DNA of 64,000 bases, taken from positions 1 through 64,000 of the forward strand of contig CAYYPL010000005.1 of the NCBI GenBank assembly GCA_964473555.1, read 5' to 3'. The translations under genes were made by a program, and so were the position numbers. This document shows, one piece after another, positions 31,927 through 40,862 of this stretch. Each line of letters begins with the position of its first letter. Within the stretch, counting starts at the first letter, position 1. The stretch is from UBA11400 sp964473555. GTDB lineage: Bacteria > Bacteroidota > Rhodothermia > Balneolales > HLUCCA01. The notes beneath the pieces are model-generated. The model was not told where the DNA came from. It did no database searches and was given only the letters and a program-made list of their open reading frames with translations.

Positions 31927-33033
31927 GTGCAAAGTACTATACAAAGCATCATGAGGCGCTGCGGCCAAATAGAGACCAAAGTATTTAAAGACTTAATTAA
32001 TTTTGAGGATTTGACAGAAACAGCAAAAATTCACCGTTCACTTGAGCAAACATTGGACAAAAACAGGTCGTATGTGATTTTTGGGTTCCCAAACCATGCC
32101 AATGTAGGGGACTCAACTATTTGGATGGGTACTATTCAGGCATTGGAATTTTATTTTAAAAAAGCTCCGGGCTCAACCTATGAAATAATCCCGCACTCAC
32201 TACCACTTCCGAAATTATCTAATGAAACCCAAATTATTCTTCGTGGTGGTGGTAGTCTTGGCGATCTGTGGGAAGAGACGCAACTTTTTCGAGAGCGGAT
32301 CGTGGCTAATTACCCCCACAATAGGATTGTACAGCTGCCACAATCCATCTTTTTTACAGACGACCAAAAAAAGGAGCGTTGTGTGAAGGTGTTTTCAGCG
32401 CATAACGATTTTCATCTAATGACTCGTGATCAAGTGAGCTATAATCTTGCTCGTGAACTCCATAACGGTCAATCCTATCTTGTTCCTGATTTTGCCTTGG
32501 CCTTACAAAAGATCGACAGACCCTGCGAACCTTCGACTCCCCTTTTTGCACTATTACGATCCGATAAAGAGAAGCTGGTAAGTACCAAAAACATCTCATC
32601 CTATGACCTCGTTGCTCTGGATTGGTTGCAAGAACCTCATTATATCGAGGCACGATTATTTAGTTATTTGAAACGAGTGGAGCAAAAGTGGCCTGGTAGT
32701 CGTAAAGTGTTAAATTCAATACGAACGGCACTCTTTAATCAACTTGCGGATCGAAGAGTTTTGCGTGGTTGCCTACTTCTTTCTCAGGGTGAAGTAGTGA
32801 TCACCGATCGTCTGCATGCTCATATTTTATGCTGCTTGATGGAAATCCCTCATGTTGTTATGGATAACTCCTATGGTAAGATCAGCAGTTTCAGAAAGAC
32901 CTGGGGCACTGGTAATAATGGATTATGTCTTGAAGCACGAGAATTCCCTGAAGCGATAACCAAAGCCCATATGTTACTGAATGAACTTCGGGAGATGCGT
33001 TTTGCGTCTTTATCGAAAACGCCCAAATCTTAA
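31927..33033 (+). CDS. Polysaccharide pyruvyl transferase family protein
   Basis: Transfers pyruvate from phosphoenolpyruvate to make ketal groups on sugars, adding negative charge. Family marks: FGFPNHANVGDSTIWMGTIQ (near 53-72), IILRGGGSLGDLW (near 102-114), RIVQLPQSIFF, MTRDQVSYNLA (near 166-176) and the C-terminal VITDRLHAHILCCLMEIPHV (near 298-317), in which TDRLH is the best-kept motif. GTG start. 368 aa. No downstream partner on this strand. The next 290 bases hold a gene remnant on the other strand. Confidence 0.9.
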   Translation: MQSTIQSIMRRCGQIETKVFKDLINFEDLTETAKIHRSLEQTLDKNRSYVIFGFPNHANVGDSTIWMGTIQALEFYFKKAPGSTYEIIPHSLPLPKLSNETQIILRGGGSLGDLWEETQLFRERIVANYPHNRIVQLPQSIFFTDDQKKERCVKVFSAHNDFHLMTRDQVSYNLARELHNGQSYLVPDFALALQKIDRPCEPSTPLFALLRSDKEKLVSTKNISSYDLVALDWLQEPHYIEARLFSYLKRVEQKWPGSRKVLNSIRTALFNQLADRRVLRGCLLLSQGEVVITDRLHAHILCCLMEIPHVVMDNSYGKISSFRKTWGTGNNGLCLEAREFPEAITKAHMLLNELREMRFASLSKTPKS

Positions 33034-33175
33034 AAAGGACCTGAGCCTGTTGTTCAAATTGAATAGATGAAATGGTCTGTACCTGTTTCGTGGCAGTATG
33101 TGTGGAGTTAGACTGTCTCTGTTACAATGTAGCATTTCTCTGTTGTGTTATTCACAAAGGGCGATGCCCGGACTT

Positions 33176-33325
33176 TCAGTCGATAATGGGATAGATGTAT
33201 GCATCCATCGAATCCATCATGTTCAACATCTCGTTCAGGGATTCAAATTTTAGGATAAAGGTTCCCAGGGTGTGATTGGATCCCGCAAATCCACCTGCTG
33301 CGATTAATGCACTTCCTGTAAATTT
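33176..33325 (-). pseudogene. C-terminal remnant of an unidentified gene
   Basis: Directly after the stop of the minus-strand GT2 gene, the same frame continues open for 49 codons to TGA at 33176-33178. It reads SNHTLGTFILKF then SLNEMLNMMDSMDAYIYPI. The coherent amphipathic sequence looks like the tail of a real protein whose front part was lost, probably when the GT2 gene was brought in by recombination. I do not recognise the family. Confidence 0.35.
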
Positions 33326-34432
33326 TCAAAAAGTGGTATCATGTCTGGAATTTTCTTTGATGAAGAACCACTCAATTACTTGATTGTAAAAATTGGCTGT
33401 ACGTTTTAAAACAGCATATACCTGGGGGTAATAGCTTCGTGTTATGAGTAATAGGATTTTTTTTGGAAGTCCTATGGAAGCGTATAAATCGGCAAATTCT
33501 TTGCTACGTATGCTTCCAAATTCACCCTTTAAGTATACGATCTCAAACTCGATTTCACGGATTTTGCGTTGTATGGCTCGTGCATATCTTCGTTCATAAA
33601 AATGGTCGATTTCCTGGAGCAATTGGACACTGTTTTGTTTTTGTTCTAGCATCTTTTGGAGATTCCCTGTATGCGTTGTGCTCGTCCATGACCCTCGTAT
33701 CGCAGTTCGATAAACTGATAAAAACCTGTCCAGATAATACACTTTTCCAAGGGTTGAGAGGTGTATCATCAAGGGGTAATCACCAACGTTGCTTCTTAAA
33801 AAGTAAGAGGGTCGTTGCAGGTAAGACGAAGGTTTGAACAGCATTGAATTGGTAGCAAATAATCCGCCACCCCCTTGGATAATTTCATCTGTATCAAAGT
33901 AGCGACTAATATCAGAGGGCCTGATTGTCCTGACCACTTTTCCAGTTGATGATTTTACAACCGTTGAGGCATGAACGCAAAGACTTGTTTCCGGATTTGA
34001 CTCCATGTGCTCAACTTGCATCTGTAACTTGTAAGGATCCGTCCAGTAATCGTCGCCTTCGCAGACTGCAACATACTTTCCTTTTGATCTGGGATAATTA
34101 ATTTCAGCATTAATTTTTATTCCCCTGGAATGCTGATTGATTTTTTGATAGATAGGTTTAATGATAGTTGGGAAGCGGCTTTCGTAATTGCGAATGATTT
34201 CTGGTGTAAGATCTGTCGAGGCATCGTCATGTATCAATATTTCAATGGGAAAATCGGTAATCTGATTTAAAAAACTTTCAATCGCTGAAGCGATATAGTG
34301 ACCATGATTGTATGAGGTACAAAAAATACTGACTAAAGGAAAATCAAGCTTCCTGGTCCATGAGCTTCGAATAACTTCTTCGGATCTTAAGGGGCTTATT
34401 GTCATACGTAAAGAATCTTCAAAATGGCTCAA
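33326..34432 (-). CDS. GT2 family glycosyltransferase
   Basis: GT-A core: FPLVSIFCTSYNHGHYIASAIESF (near 31-54), ILIHDDASTDLT (near 64-75) and CEGDDYWTDPYKLQMQV (near 120-136) with the metal-binding GDDYW variant. 368 aa. The C-terminal 100 residues are helical and basic. It is the first of the minus-strand genes. The upstream 200 bases to the aminotransferase start are AT-rich and non-coding and probably hold divergent promoters. Confidence 0.88.
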   Translation of the reverse strand: MSHFEDSLRMTISPLRSEEVIRSSWTRKLDFPLVSIFCTSYNHGHYIASAIESFLNQITDFPIEILIHDDASTDLTPEIIRNYESRFPTIIKPIYQKINQHSRGIKINAEINYPRSKGKYVAVCEGDDYWTDPYKLQMQVEHMESNPETSLCVHASTVVKSSTGKVVRTIRPSDISRYFDTDEIIQGGGGLFATNSMLFKPSSYLQRPSYFLRSNVGDYPLMIHLSTLGKVYYLDRFLSVYRTAIRGSWTSTTHTGNLQKMLEQKQNSVQLLQEIDHFYERRYARAIQRKIREIEFEIVYLKGEFGSIRSKEFADLYASIGLPKKILLLITRSYYPQVYAVLKRTANFYNQVIEWFFIKENSRHDTTF

Positions 34433-34642
34433 AATAGCATTAATAGAAATTCATAGTTTTAAAAAATAGACAAACAAATGCTTTGTATCCCACTTCAATG
34501 CGCACCCATTTATTTTTTCTAGATTAGTATTGCATAAAATGTGCGGACAGAAACTTATTTCGTACCTTTGACTCTTTTTAGGTAGAACACCGGTTCACGC
34601 CCGATTCCCCCGTGAAAACCAGACAGTTGTTAGCTTACCTTC

Positions 34643-35746
34643 ATGATCCTTTTCACAAAACCCTTCTTACCTCCACAGAAATCCTACCAGGAGTACCTGG
34701 ATGCGATCTGGGATCGTGTACTTCTCACTAATAATGGTCCGCTGGTTCAGGAACTGGAGCAACGGTTGGGCCAACATCTGCATATCGGGACTCCACTGTT
34801 CGTCTCGAACGGTACCGTAGCACTTCAGATTGCGATCAAGGCCCTGGGACTGTCCGGCGAGGTTATCACCACCCCATTTTCGTATGTAGCCACAACCTCT
34901 TCGTTGGTCTGGGAGGGGTGCCGCCCTGTATTTGTGGATATCGATCCGCTGACACTGAACATAGATCCACACCGGATCGAGGCGGCCATCACCCCTCTGA
35001 CGACCGGAATTCTGGCCACCCACGTGTTCGGGAATCCCTGCGACATCGATGCGATTCAGTCCATTGCGGACAAACACGGATTGAAAGTGATCTACGATGC
35101 CGCGCACGGTTTCGGGTCCACCTACAAAGGACGCTCGATCTTTGATTTTGGAGACATCAGTACCACTAGTTTTCACGCCACCAAGTTGTTTCACACCGTC
35201 GAAGGAGGGGCCATCATTACCCGGGATCATACGCTCCGACGTAGGATGAGTCTGATGAGAAACTTCGGTCACGCGGGATTTGAAGCCTTCGATGGCGTTG
35301 GCATCAATGGTAAAAACTCGGAATTTCATGCGGCTATGGGACTGGCAAATCTGTCCTACATCGATGAAATCCTGCGTATCCGTCGGCAACAGTATGCAGT
35401 GTACCGAAAACGCCTGAGCAGACTCCCACTGCAGTTGCAAACGATGCAACAGGACGCGCAATGGAATTTCAGTTATTTTCCGATCGTATTGCACGACCAG
35501 GAAACCATGCTCCGGGTTAAGGAGTTGCTGGAATCCCACGAAATCTATCCACGTCGCTATTTTTATCCCAGTCTGGCAACCTTGGATTATGTAGACACCC
35601 CGGAACTACCAGAGCTGGCCATCAGCATCAGTGAGCGCATCCTGTGTCTGCCATTGTATCACAGTCTGAATCAAACTGACCTAAACAAGATTTGTGAGCT
35701 ACTTGAAAATGTGTTTGATTATGAGCAGATGCTTGGTAACCCGTAA
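34643..35746 (+). CDS. DegT/DnrJ/EryC1/StrS sugar aminotransferase
   Basis: PLP-dependent enzyme that aminates a keto-sugar nucleotide. The substrate-binding start TNNGPLVQELEQRL, the PLP phosphate loop SNGTVALQIAI (near 55-65) and VIYDAAHGFG (near 149-158) are all present. The Schiff-base Lys is in SFHATKLFHTVEGGA (near 176-190). 367 aa, normal. A partner dehydratase is not adjacent. The nearest is the EpsC/PglF-like gene 9 kb away, which already has its own aminotransferase neighbour. The 296 bases after this gene contain no supported gene. Confidence 0.88.
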   Translation: MILFTKPFLPPQKSYQEYLDAIWDRVLLTNNGPLVQELEQRLGQHLHIGTPLFVSNGTVALQIAIKALGLSGEVITTPFSYVATTSSLVWEGCRPVFVDIDPLTLNIDPHRIEAAITPLTTGILATHVFGNPCDIDAIQSIADKHGLKVIYDAAHGFGSTYKGRSIFDFGDISTTSFHATKLFHTVEGGAIITRDHTLRRRMSLMRNFGHAGFEAFDGVGINGKNSEFHAAMGLANLSYIDEILRIRRQQYAVYRKRLSRLPLQLQTMQQDAQWNFSYFPIVLHDQETMLRVKELLESHEIYPRRYFYPSLATLDYVDTPELPELAISISERILCLPLYHSLNQTDLNKICELLENVFDYEQMLGNP

Positions 35747-36042
35747 ACACCTTCGTAATTCTCTGTGAGCGTTGGGCTCAGCATTACCTCCTGATTCAAA
35801 ATTGTGAATCAGCAAGTAGATGATTTCAAAGGTCAAGCCATCTCCCCAGTAAACCTTCCTTTGCCCAGCAGGCGCTGACAAATGTGTACTAAGATTAATT
35901 GGTTATGAATCAAGGGTTAAAAATACCAAATTAATTATAGTTCATTTGAAGATTTTATCCCTGAACATAAGTAAACAAACCCTAATTGAACCTGAAAACT
36001 CTAATTAATGTCTCCGCAGTTTTGGCAGTAGGTTAAGCCTGA

Positions 36043-36918
36043 TTATACCCTAATCCAAGAAGAGGGTATCAAATCTGATGTGTTAATTGTCTTATCGGAG
36101 AACCAGCTTTTGGGTGAAATAACATTTTTTTCAGGATTCTGATTCAACCATGCACCCCACCAACTAAATGTACTATTAGCAATGATATTATGTTTACACT
36201 GACTCATAAGATACATTTCCTCGCAATCTTTTCCAGTTTCTTCCAGAACAACAAACACAGGGTCAGGGACAAAGTTTAAATTTTCTTTGCACCATTTCAT
36301 ATCATCACTGAAAATAAAAAATTTGAGATTACAGTAGTGAGTTAGAAGTAATTCTACTGAGTTTTTATAGTATTCAATGGGCACTATACCATGAATGTAG
36401 TTAACTTTTGGATTGGATAGATAATCTCCTCGACGCACATGTAAGGATACAGAATTCGTTAGGTTTATAGATTCATCAAAATAAAGTGCAGTGTCTGAAA
36501 GGGTTTTTTTTAACCTAAAATCATTTAAAAGCACACTTTTAAAATCAGCAAAATATTTTTCAGACTGCCAATAACCCAAAAGATATACATCGCCTTTAAT
36601 TTCCAATAATTGAGAATCGAAATGGTAAAACTTTTCTTTTCGCAAAAGATCATTTTTGAAAATGAATCTGTTAAATACCTTTTTTGTAAATCTATTTACT
36701 GTTGGATAATTCCCAAACTTATAGTGATTGATTTCATTTGATGAAGCCAGAGTATAATGCAGATTAAAGTCATTCAGCCTAAATTCTCGTAGTGATTGTT
36801 CTTCAAAAAACGAAATATCGAGTTTTAACTCTTTGTTGGTCCTTAGTGCATATGCTCTTCCCACCGCGTATTGGAACATTTGATTACCCAAGCCACCAGT
36901 GATTTTTGTAATTACCAT
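36043..36918 (-). CDS. GT11 alpha-1,2-fucosyltransferase-like enzyme
   Basis: GT11 motifs: ITGGLGNQMFQYAVGRAYA (6-24), the GDP-fucose-binding HVRRGDYL (near 159-166), FIFSDDMKWCKENL (near 207-220) and NIIANSTFSWWGAWLN (near 245-260). 291 aa. It likely adds fucose or a related deoxyhexose in alpha-1,2 linkage to a galactose-type acceptor. GalE is encoded at 57.5 kb, and no GDP-fucose synthesis genes are in the window. The gene and both flanks are visibly more AT-rich than the genes after 37.3 kb, which suggests separate acquisition. Confidence 0.92.
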   Translation of the reverse strand: MVITKITGGLGNQMFQYAVGRAYALRTNKELKLDISFFEEQSLREFRLNDFNLHYTLASSNEINHYKFGNYPTVNRFTKKVFNRFIFKNDLLRKEKFYHFDSQLLEIKGDVYLLGYWQSEKYFADFKSVLLNDFRLKKTLSDTALYFDESINLTNSVSLHVRRGDYLSNPKVNYIHGIVPIEYYKNSVELLLTHYCNLKFFIFSDDMKWCKENLNFVPDPVFVVLEETGKDCEEMYLMSQCKHNIIANSTFSWWGAWLNQNPEKNVISPKSWFSDKTINTSDLIPSSWIRV

Positions 36919-37318
36919 TCAAAAAAGGTTTTGAATTTTTTATAAAATCTACTTTTCTTACAAATATACTCAAGGCGTCCAAAATTATTTTAATATCTAA
37001 TTATTATTTTGGGTTGAAATGGTAAATCGCTGCCTTCTGGATATCCAAAACTAGGATCAAGAATTATATTTTACATTCATTGTCAATTGAATAGAGGTTC
37101 AAATGTGATTCTGAAAGCTTCCTGCAATGTATTTACGAAAATTAATTTCAAAAAAAACCGACCATCGAATACAAAAATCAAATTACAAATGTAGATATTA
37201 GGGGAAGCTTTTAAACACATAACCCGTAACCTATCACCTGCGAAGCACCACATAATGCTGCTCCGAAGATATATAGCACAAGAGTAATCATGTCAAGAGT
37301 GATTTCAGTCAAAATGTT
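36919..37318. other. 400-base AT-rich non-coding gap
   Basis: Lies between divergent genes (GT11 leftwards, WbsX rightwards) and should contain both promoters. No convincing open frame is seen. A short run resembling degenerate 7-bp repeats (ACCCGTAACC) occurs near 37220-37240, and a GCGAAGCACCACA motif follows that recurs as GCGAAGCACTACA at 38531. Confidence 0.5.
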
Positions 37319-38428
37319 ATGCAGATACTCGCTTACTACTTACCCCAATTTCATCCGATTCCTGAGAACGATGCGTTCTGGGGGGAGGGGTTTACCGAGT
37401 GGACGAACGTCCGCAAAGCACGTCCCTTGTTCAAGGGTCACCAGCAGCCTGTTGAACCGGGCGAGTTTGGCTATTATTCCCTGTTGAATGCCGATGTACG
37501 CCGGGCGCAGTCGAGGCTGGCGCTCGAGTACGGAGTGGACGGATTCATCTACTATTCGTACTGGTTCGGGAACGGAAAACAGGTGCTCGAGCGTCCGGCC
37601 GAACTCATGCTGGCGGATCCTGAGACCGAGATTCCGTTCTGTTTCTGTTGGGCAAACGAGTCCTGGAAAGGCGTGATGCACGGGATTCCCCCGTACGACA
37701 CCCTCATCGAGCAGGAGTATCCAGGCGAGGTCGACTACAGAGCTTATTTTGAGTATCTGTTACCATTCTTTCGTGATCCAAGGTATATCCAGGTCGATGG
37801 TAAGCCCATGTTTCATATCTATCGACTTCAGGACCTTCCTGATCCGCAGCGATTTACCGATTTATTTGACCTTTGGGCAAAAGATGCCGGATTTGAAGGG
37901 GTCTATTTAGTCGCTACGGGAAATCCAATGCACGATACCGTAATTTCCAATCCTCTGGTCCATGCTGTTGCTGGGAATGAACTGTTCAAGGAACTTCGGA
38001 AGCAGATATTTCAGCGGTATCCGAAGGGTAGTCTACGGGACCGTGCGTATAGGTGGTGGCATCGGTTTCGAGGCAATGCCGACGAACTGGGACTACGGCG
38101 CAAACCCTTGATTATGGACTACCGAAAAGGAATACGCGCCATTCAAAGTCGGTATGAAAGTACCAGGTATATCCCAGTCGTGGTGTCTAACTGGGACAAT
38201 TCACCCCGGAGTGGGGTCCATTCGATGATCTTGACCGGATGTAGTCCTGAGGCCTTTGGGATGTGTCTTCGGGAATGGATGCGTGAGCATCGGCGACATC
38301 CTGAGAATCCGGAGTTTCTTATCATCAAATCGTGGAACGAGTGGGCAGAAGGGAATTTTATAGAGCCTGATTCCAGGTATGGTCGGGGTTGGTTGGAACA
38401 ACTGCGAGCTGCGAGCCGCGAGCAGTGA
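37319..38428 (+). CDS. WbsX-like / GH99-like glycan protein
   Basis: Begins QILAYYLPQFHPIPENDAFW and has GEGFTEWTNVRKARPLF and GVDGFIYYSYWFGNGKQVLE, the signature of the WbsX family found in O-antigen and capsule clusters, usually related to GH99-like TIM barrels. SWNEWAEGNFIEPD near 342-355 is the conserved C-terminal motif. 369 aa, cytoplasmic. It may act as a glycosyltransferase-associated or trimming enzyme. The activity is not settled for the family. The final residues (LRAASREQ) and the TGA stop are encoded by a heptamer repeat (38403-38430). Confidence 0.87.
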   Translation: MQILAYYLPQFHPIPENDAFWGEGFTEWTNVRKARPLFKGHQQPVEPGEFGYYSLLNADVRRAQSRLALEYGVDGFIYYSYWFGNGKQVLERPAELMLADPETEIPFCFCWANESWKGVMHGIPPYDTLIEQEYPGEVDYRAYFEYLLPFFRDPRYIQVDGKPMFHIYRLQDLPDPQRFTDLFDLWAKDAGFEGVYLVATGNPMHDTVISNPLVHAVAGNELFKELRKQIFQRYPKGSLRDRAYRWWHRFRGNADELGLRRKPLIMDYRKGIRAIQSRYESTRYIPVVVSNWDNSPRSGVHSMILTGCSPEAFGMCLREWMREHRRHPENPEFLIIKSWNEWAEGNFIEPDSRYGRGWLEQLRAASREQ

Positions 38429-38526
38429 GCAGTATCAGCTATTTTGTTATGAGTTATGAGTTATGAGTTATGGGTTATGAGTTATGAGTCAGAAGAATCC
38501 ATCTTACCCAAAACCCAAAACCCAAA
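38403..38526. repeat. Heptamer island: TGCGAGC, GTTATGA and ACCCAAA arrays
   Basis: Three separate 7-bp arrays: four units of (T/C)GCGAGC ending AGTGAGC (38403-38430), six units of GTTATGA/GTTATGG (38446-38487) and three units of ACCCAAA (38506-38526). The first overlaps the end of the WbsX-like gene. The others fill the gap before the convergent GT2 gene. Confidence 0.92.
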
Positions 38527-38545
38527 ACTTGCGAAGCACTACAAT

Positions 38546-39460
38546 CTAGCGAATTGATTTCAAAAACTGGTACGCTCGTTCGCGTGCATCGCGCTCGGCG
38601 TAGAACATCTTATAGGTGAAGCGGTCGAAGTAGAAGTAGCGGAATATGCGGGAGAAGAATCGTCGGAAGTGGCTGCCGCTTTTGTACGGATTCTCAACGC
38701 CGCGGAGCTGCTCAACGATGGTTCCGCTATACATGATGCCACTTTTTAATCTGATAAAGTACTCCTCGGTGAGTCGTCCCCTGGAAATCAGATGAATCAG
38801 GTGTAACTGAGGAAATACTCCAGTCGACCACCCCAGATCGATGGCGGTCCAGGCCATATCAATATCTCCGGCCGAAGCCAGTGAGCTACCTTTGCGGTCG
38901 AGTCCCTTCATTTGATCGTTGTCGGAAGCCTTTTTCAGGTATTCTACAGCGATTTCGCTCCGGATAACCATCCCGGCTCCGATCGGAGTGGTCTCGAAGC
39001 TATACAAATTCGACCATTTGGGTCGGTCTACCTTCCGTATGGCCAGCATTTCGATGTAGGGAAGTAGTTTCGGACTCGGGTCAATTTCGAACTCCCCGGA
39101 TTGTTGTCCGCCCCATACACCCAGCCACGGGTAATCTTTTCCGATATGGATCGCCTTTTCCAGATAATCCGAATCCAGCACATTATCATCATCCACAAAC
39201 TGTAACAGCGAAGCCTTCGCCTCACGAATGCCCCGAAGACGTGCCGGAGTAAGTCCAAGTTCCGATTCCACCACATGACGACCGTTTGGATGCCAGCTCA
39301 GGTCAAAACGACCGCTCACCGACTCGCTGGATGCGTTGTCGATCACCAGTAGTTCCCAGTCGGACATGGACAGGGTCTGACCCCTGAGGCTGTCGAGCGT
39401 TCGTTGCAGGTAATCGGCGCGCGGATTGTGGGTGCAGATGATAACGGATATGAGTGGCAT
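38546..39460 (-). CDS. GT2 family glycosyltransferase
   Basis: ISVIICTHNPRADYLQRTLDSL (4-25), VIDNASSE (near 39-46), LQFVDDDNVLDSDYLEKA (near 89-106) with the DDD metal motif, and SAGDIDMAWTAIDLGW (near 202-217). A GT-A family 2 enzyme of 304 aa with a basic aromatic C-terminus. Convergent with the WbsX-like gene across a repeat island. The upstream side faces another repeat island (39514-39684). Confidence 0.88.
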   Translation of the reverse strand: MPLISVIICTHNPRADYLQRTLDSLRGQTLSMSDWELLVIDNASSESVSGRFDLSWHPNGRHVVESELGLTPARLRGIREAKASLLQFVDDDNVLDSDYLEKAIHIGKDYPWLGVWGGQQSGEFEIDPSPKLLPYIEMLAIRKVDRPKWSNLYSFETTPIGAGMVIRSEIAVEYLKKASDNDQMKGLDRKGSSLASAGDIDMAWTAIDLGWSTGVFPQLHLIHLISRGRLTEEYFIRLKSGIMYSGTIVEQLRGVENPYKSGSHFRRFFSRIFRYFYFDRFTYKMFYAERDARERAYQFLKSIR

Positions 39461-39513
39461 TTACTTATTCATTTGTTCGATTATAATCGATAAGATAAGG
39501 AAAACTGTTTATT

Positions 39514-39599
39514 GGCACACAAGGTACAGAAAGTTCAGAAAGAACCGTGAAAGAATTGAAACCCACCTTCACTCTCTGCACTTTCTAACCCTTGTGTGC
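39514..39599. repeat. Inverted pair of the 9-bp-type repeat (hairpin)
   Basis: The left arm begins GCACACAAGGTACAGAAAG (from 39514). The right arm is its near reverse complement, ending CCCTTGTGTGC (to 39599). The arms match at about four of five positions over 27 bases with a loop of about 30 bases. The same direct sequence type occurs at 59041, 60050 and 60470 inside a CDS. Located between two minus-strand genes, where it could also end transcription. Confidence 0.6.
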
Positions 39600-39607
39600 A
39601 AAAACCT

Positions 39608-39684
39608 ACTCCCCACTCCCTACTCCCCACTCCCTACTCCCCACTCCCTACTCCCCACTCCCTACTCCCCACTCCCTACTCCCT
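39608..39684. repeat. Heptamer array, alternating ACTCCCC/ACTCCCT
   Basis: Eleven 7-bp units without a gap. The last base alternates C,T for the first ten units and then ends T,T. The array overlaps the 3' end of the GT4 gene on the minus strand and provides its final residues and stop codon. Confidence 0.95.
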
Positions 39685-40781
39685 ACTACACTCATAGTTT
39701 TAGTTACCATATCCTCCACTGAGAAGTTACGGTTGATCATCTCAAAGTTCTTTTGGCCGATTTCAGAGGCATTTTCCGGATTTTGGAGCATCCATAAGAT
39801 ATTTTCGGCCAGCTTGGCTTCGTTTTGGGGTGGACTCAGCTGACGCGGATGATGGTCAATTCCAGTTTCAATAATGCCTGGAATGGCGGTTCCAACGATG
39901 GGTCTACGATGCGCCATACCTTCGAGAATCCCATTGGGAACACCCTCGTTCAGGGAGCTAAAAGCTACGATCTCGGTGTCGTGCAGCAGGTCTGGAACGT
40001 CGTCGATTCCACCCGGGGCATATACCCGATCCCGGATATCTTCAGAGCGCAAATAGGCTTCGATTTCAGGCCATGCAGCCTGATGATTGCCGGCCAGTAC
40101 AAGCATGAGCTCCTCGGGCTTCGGGTATACATCCAGGACCCGTTTCCAGGCTTTTACCAAGGTCATGTGGTCTTTGTAGAAATGCACATTTGCAACCATA
40201 GTGACCAGTCGGGTTGATGCATTAAGGTTGTGGCGTTGTTTCCAGGCCCCTGAATGTAGTTTGGATTCATCTGGCAAGACAATCCCGTTTCGTATCACAT
40301 GGATTTTGTCCGGATTAACCCGAAGTTCTTGTACCAGCCAGTTCACAGCGTGCTGTGAATTTGAAATAAACCCGGGAGTCTGTGCCAACGCCGCACGCTC
40401 AAGCACGCGGGCACGGCGCGTGCGTCCTTCGTCGCGTTGTTGCCATACAAATCCACGGGCCCCGGTAAACCGCCAGAAGAGTCCACACAACAGATTCGGA
40501 ACCATGTCGTAGGACACAATAAAATCCGGATTCAGGGAAGTGATCTGTCGATATAATTTCCAGATATCGCGCAGTTTTTTGGGAAGAGATGGCGAAAATT
40601 CGAAGGGCCAATAGTGACAAGGAATTCCCATGTCGCGACACATATCCTGAACCACCCCCGGAGTGGAGAGCCCTACAACCGTGACCCTATGTCCACGGGC
40701 GATCAGTTCACGGCCAAACAAGAGCGCCTGGCGCTCGGCGCCTCCCAGAGTGAACCAGTTCAGGACAATGAGGTAGTGCAT
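39648..40781 (-). CDS. GT4 family glycosyltransferase
   Basis: GT-B enzyme: FTLGGAERQALLFGRELIARGHRVTVV at the start (residues 11-37), TMVANVHFYKDHMTLVKAW near 190-208 and FSSLNEGVPNGILEGMAHRRPIV near 281-303, with the E-x7-E donor motif (Glu of NEG and LEG). The natural C-terminus seems to be near TKTMSV. The last ten residues (GSREWGVGSGE type) and the TAG stop come from the heptamer array at 39608-39684, so the array overrode the original end. 377 aa. Confidence 0.88.
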   Translation of the reverse strand: MHYLIVLNWFTLGGAERQALLFGRELIARGHRVTVVGLSTPGVVQDMCRDMGIPCHYWPFEFSPSLPKKLRDIWKLYRQITSLNPDFIVSYDMVPNLLCGLFWRFTGARGFVWQQRDEGRTRRARVLERAALAQTPGFISNSQHAVNWLVQELRVNPDKIHVIRNGIVLPDESKLHSGAWKQRHNLNASTRLVTMVANVHFYKDHMTLVKAWKRVLDVYPKPEELMLVLAGNHQAAWPEIEAYLRSEDIRDRVYAPGGIDDVPDLLHDTEIVAFSSLNEGVPNGILEGMAHRRPIVGTAIPGIIETGIDHHPRQLSPPQNEAKLAENILWMLQNPENASEIGQKNFEMINRNFSVEDMVTKTMSVVGSREWGVGSGE

Positions 40782-40793
40782 TTGGGTTTTGTC

Positions 40794-40859
40794 GGTGGCT
40801 TTGCCACCACCAGTTATGGCACCTTGCGGTGCAGTTATGGGTTATATGGCACGCAGTGC
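40794..40859. repeat. Hairpin/GTTATGG mosaic element (second copy type)
   Basis: GGTGGC-TTT-GCCACC (40794-40808), GTTATGG (40813-40819), GCACC-TTGC-GGTGC (40819-40832), GTTATGG (40834-40840), then GCAC-GCA-GTGC (40849-40859). Same layout as 7585-7716 with different stem sequences. It fills the 81-base gap between two minus-strand glycosyltransferase genes. Confidence 0.75.
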
Positions 40860-40862
40860 TAC

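Noticed and set aside
34667..35539. 290-codon minus-strand open frame opposite the aminotransferase
   Set aside because: Antisense shadow of a well-supported PLP enzyme. Sequence shows no domain.
35699..35881. 60-codon minus-strand open frame after the DegT aminotransferase
   Set aside because: Overlaps the end of the aminotransferase gene. No family features and no ribosome-binding site.
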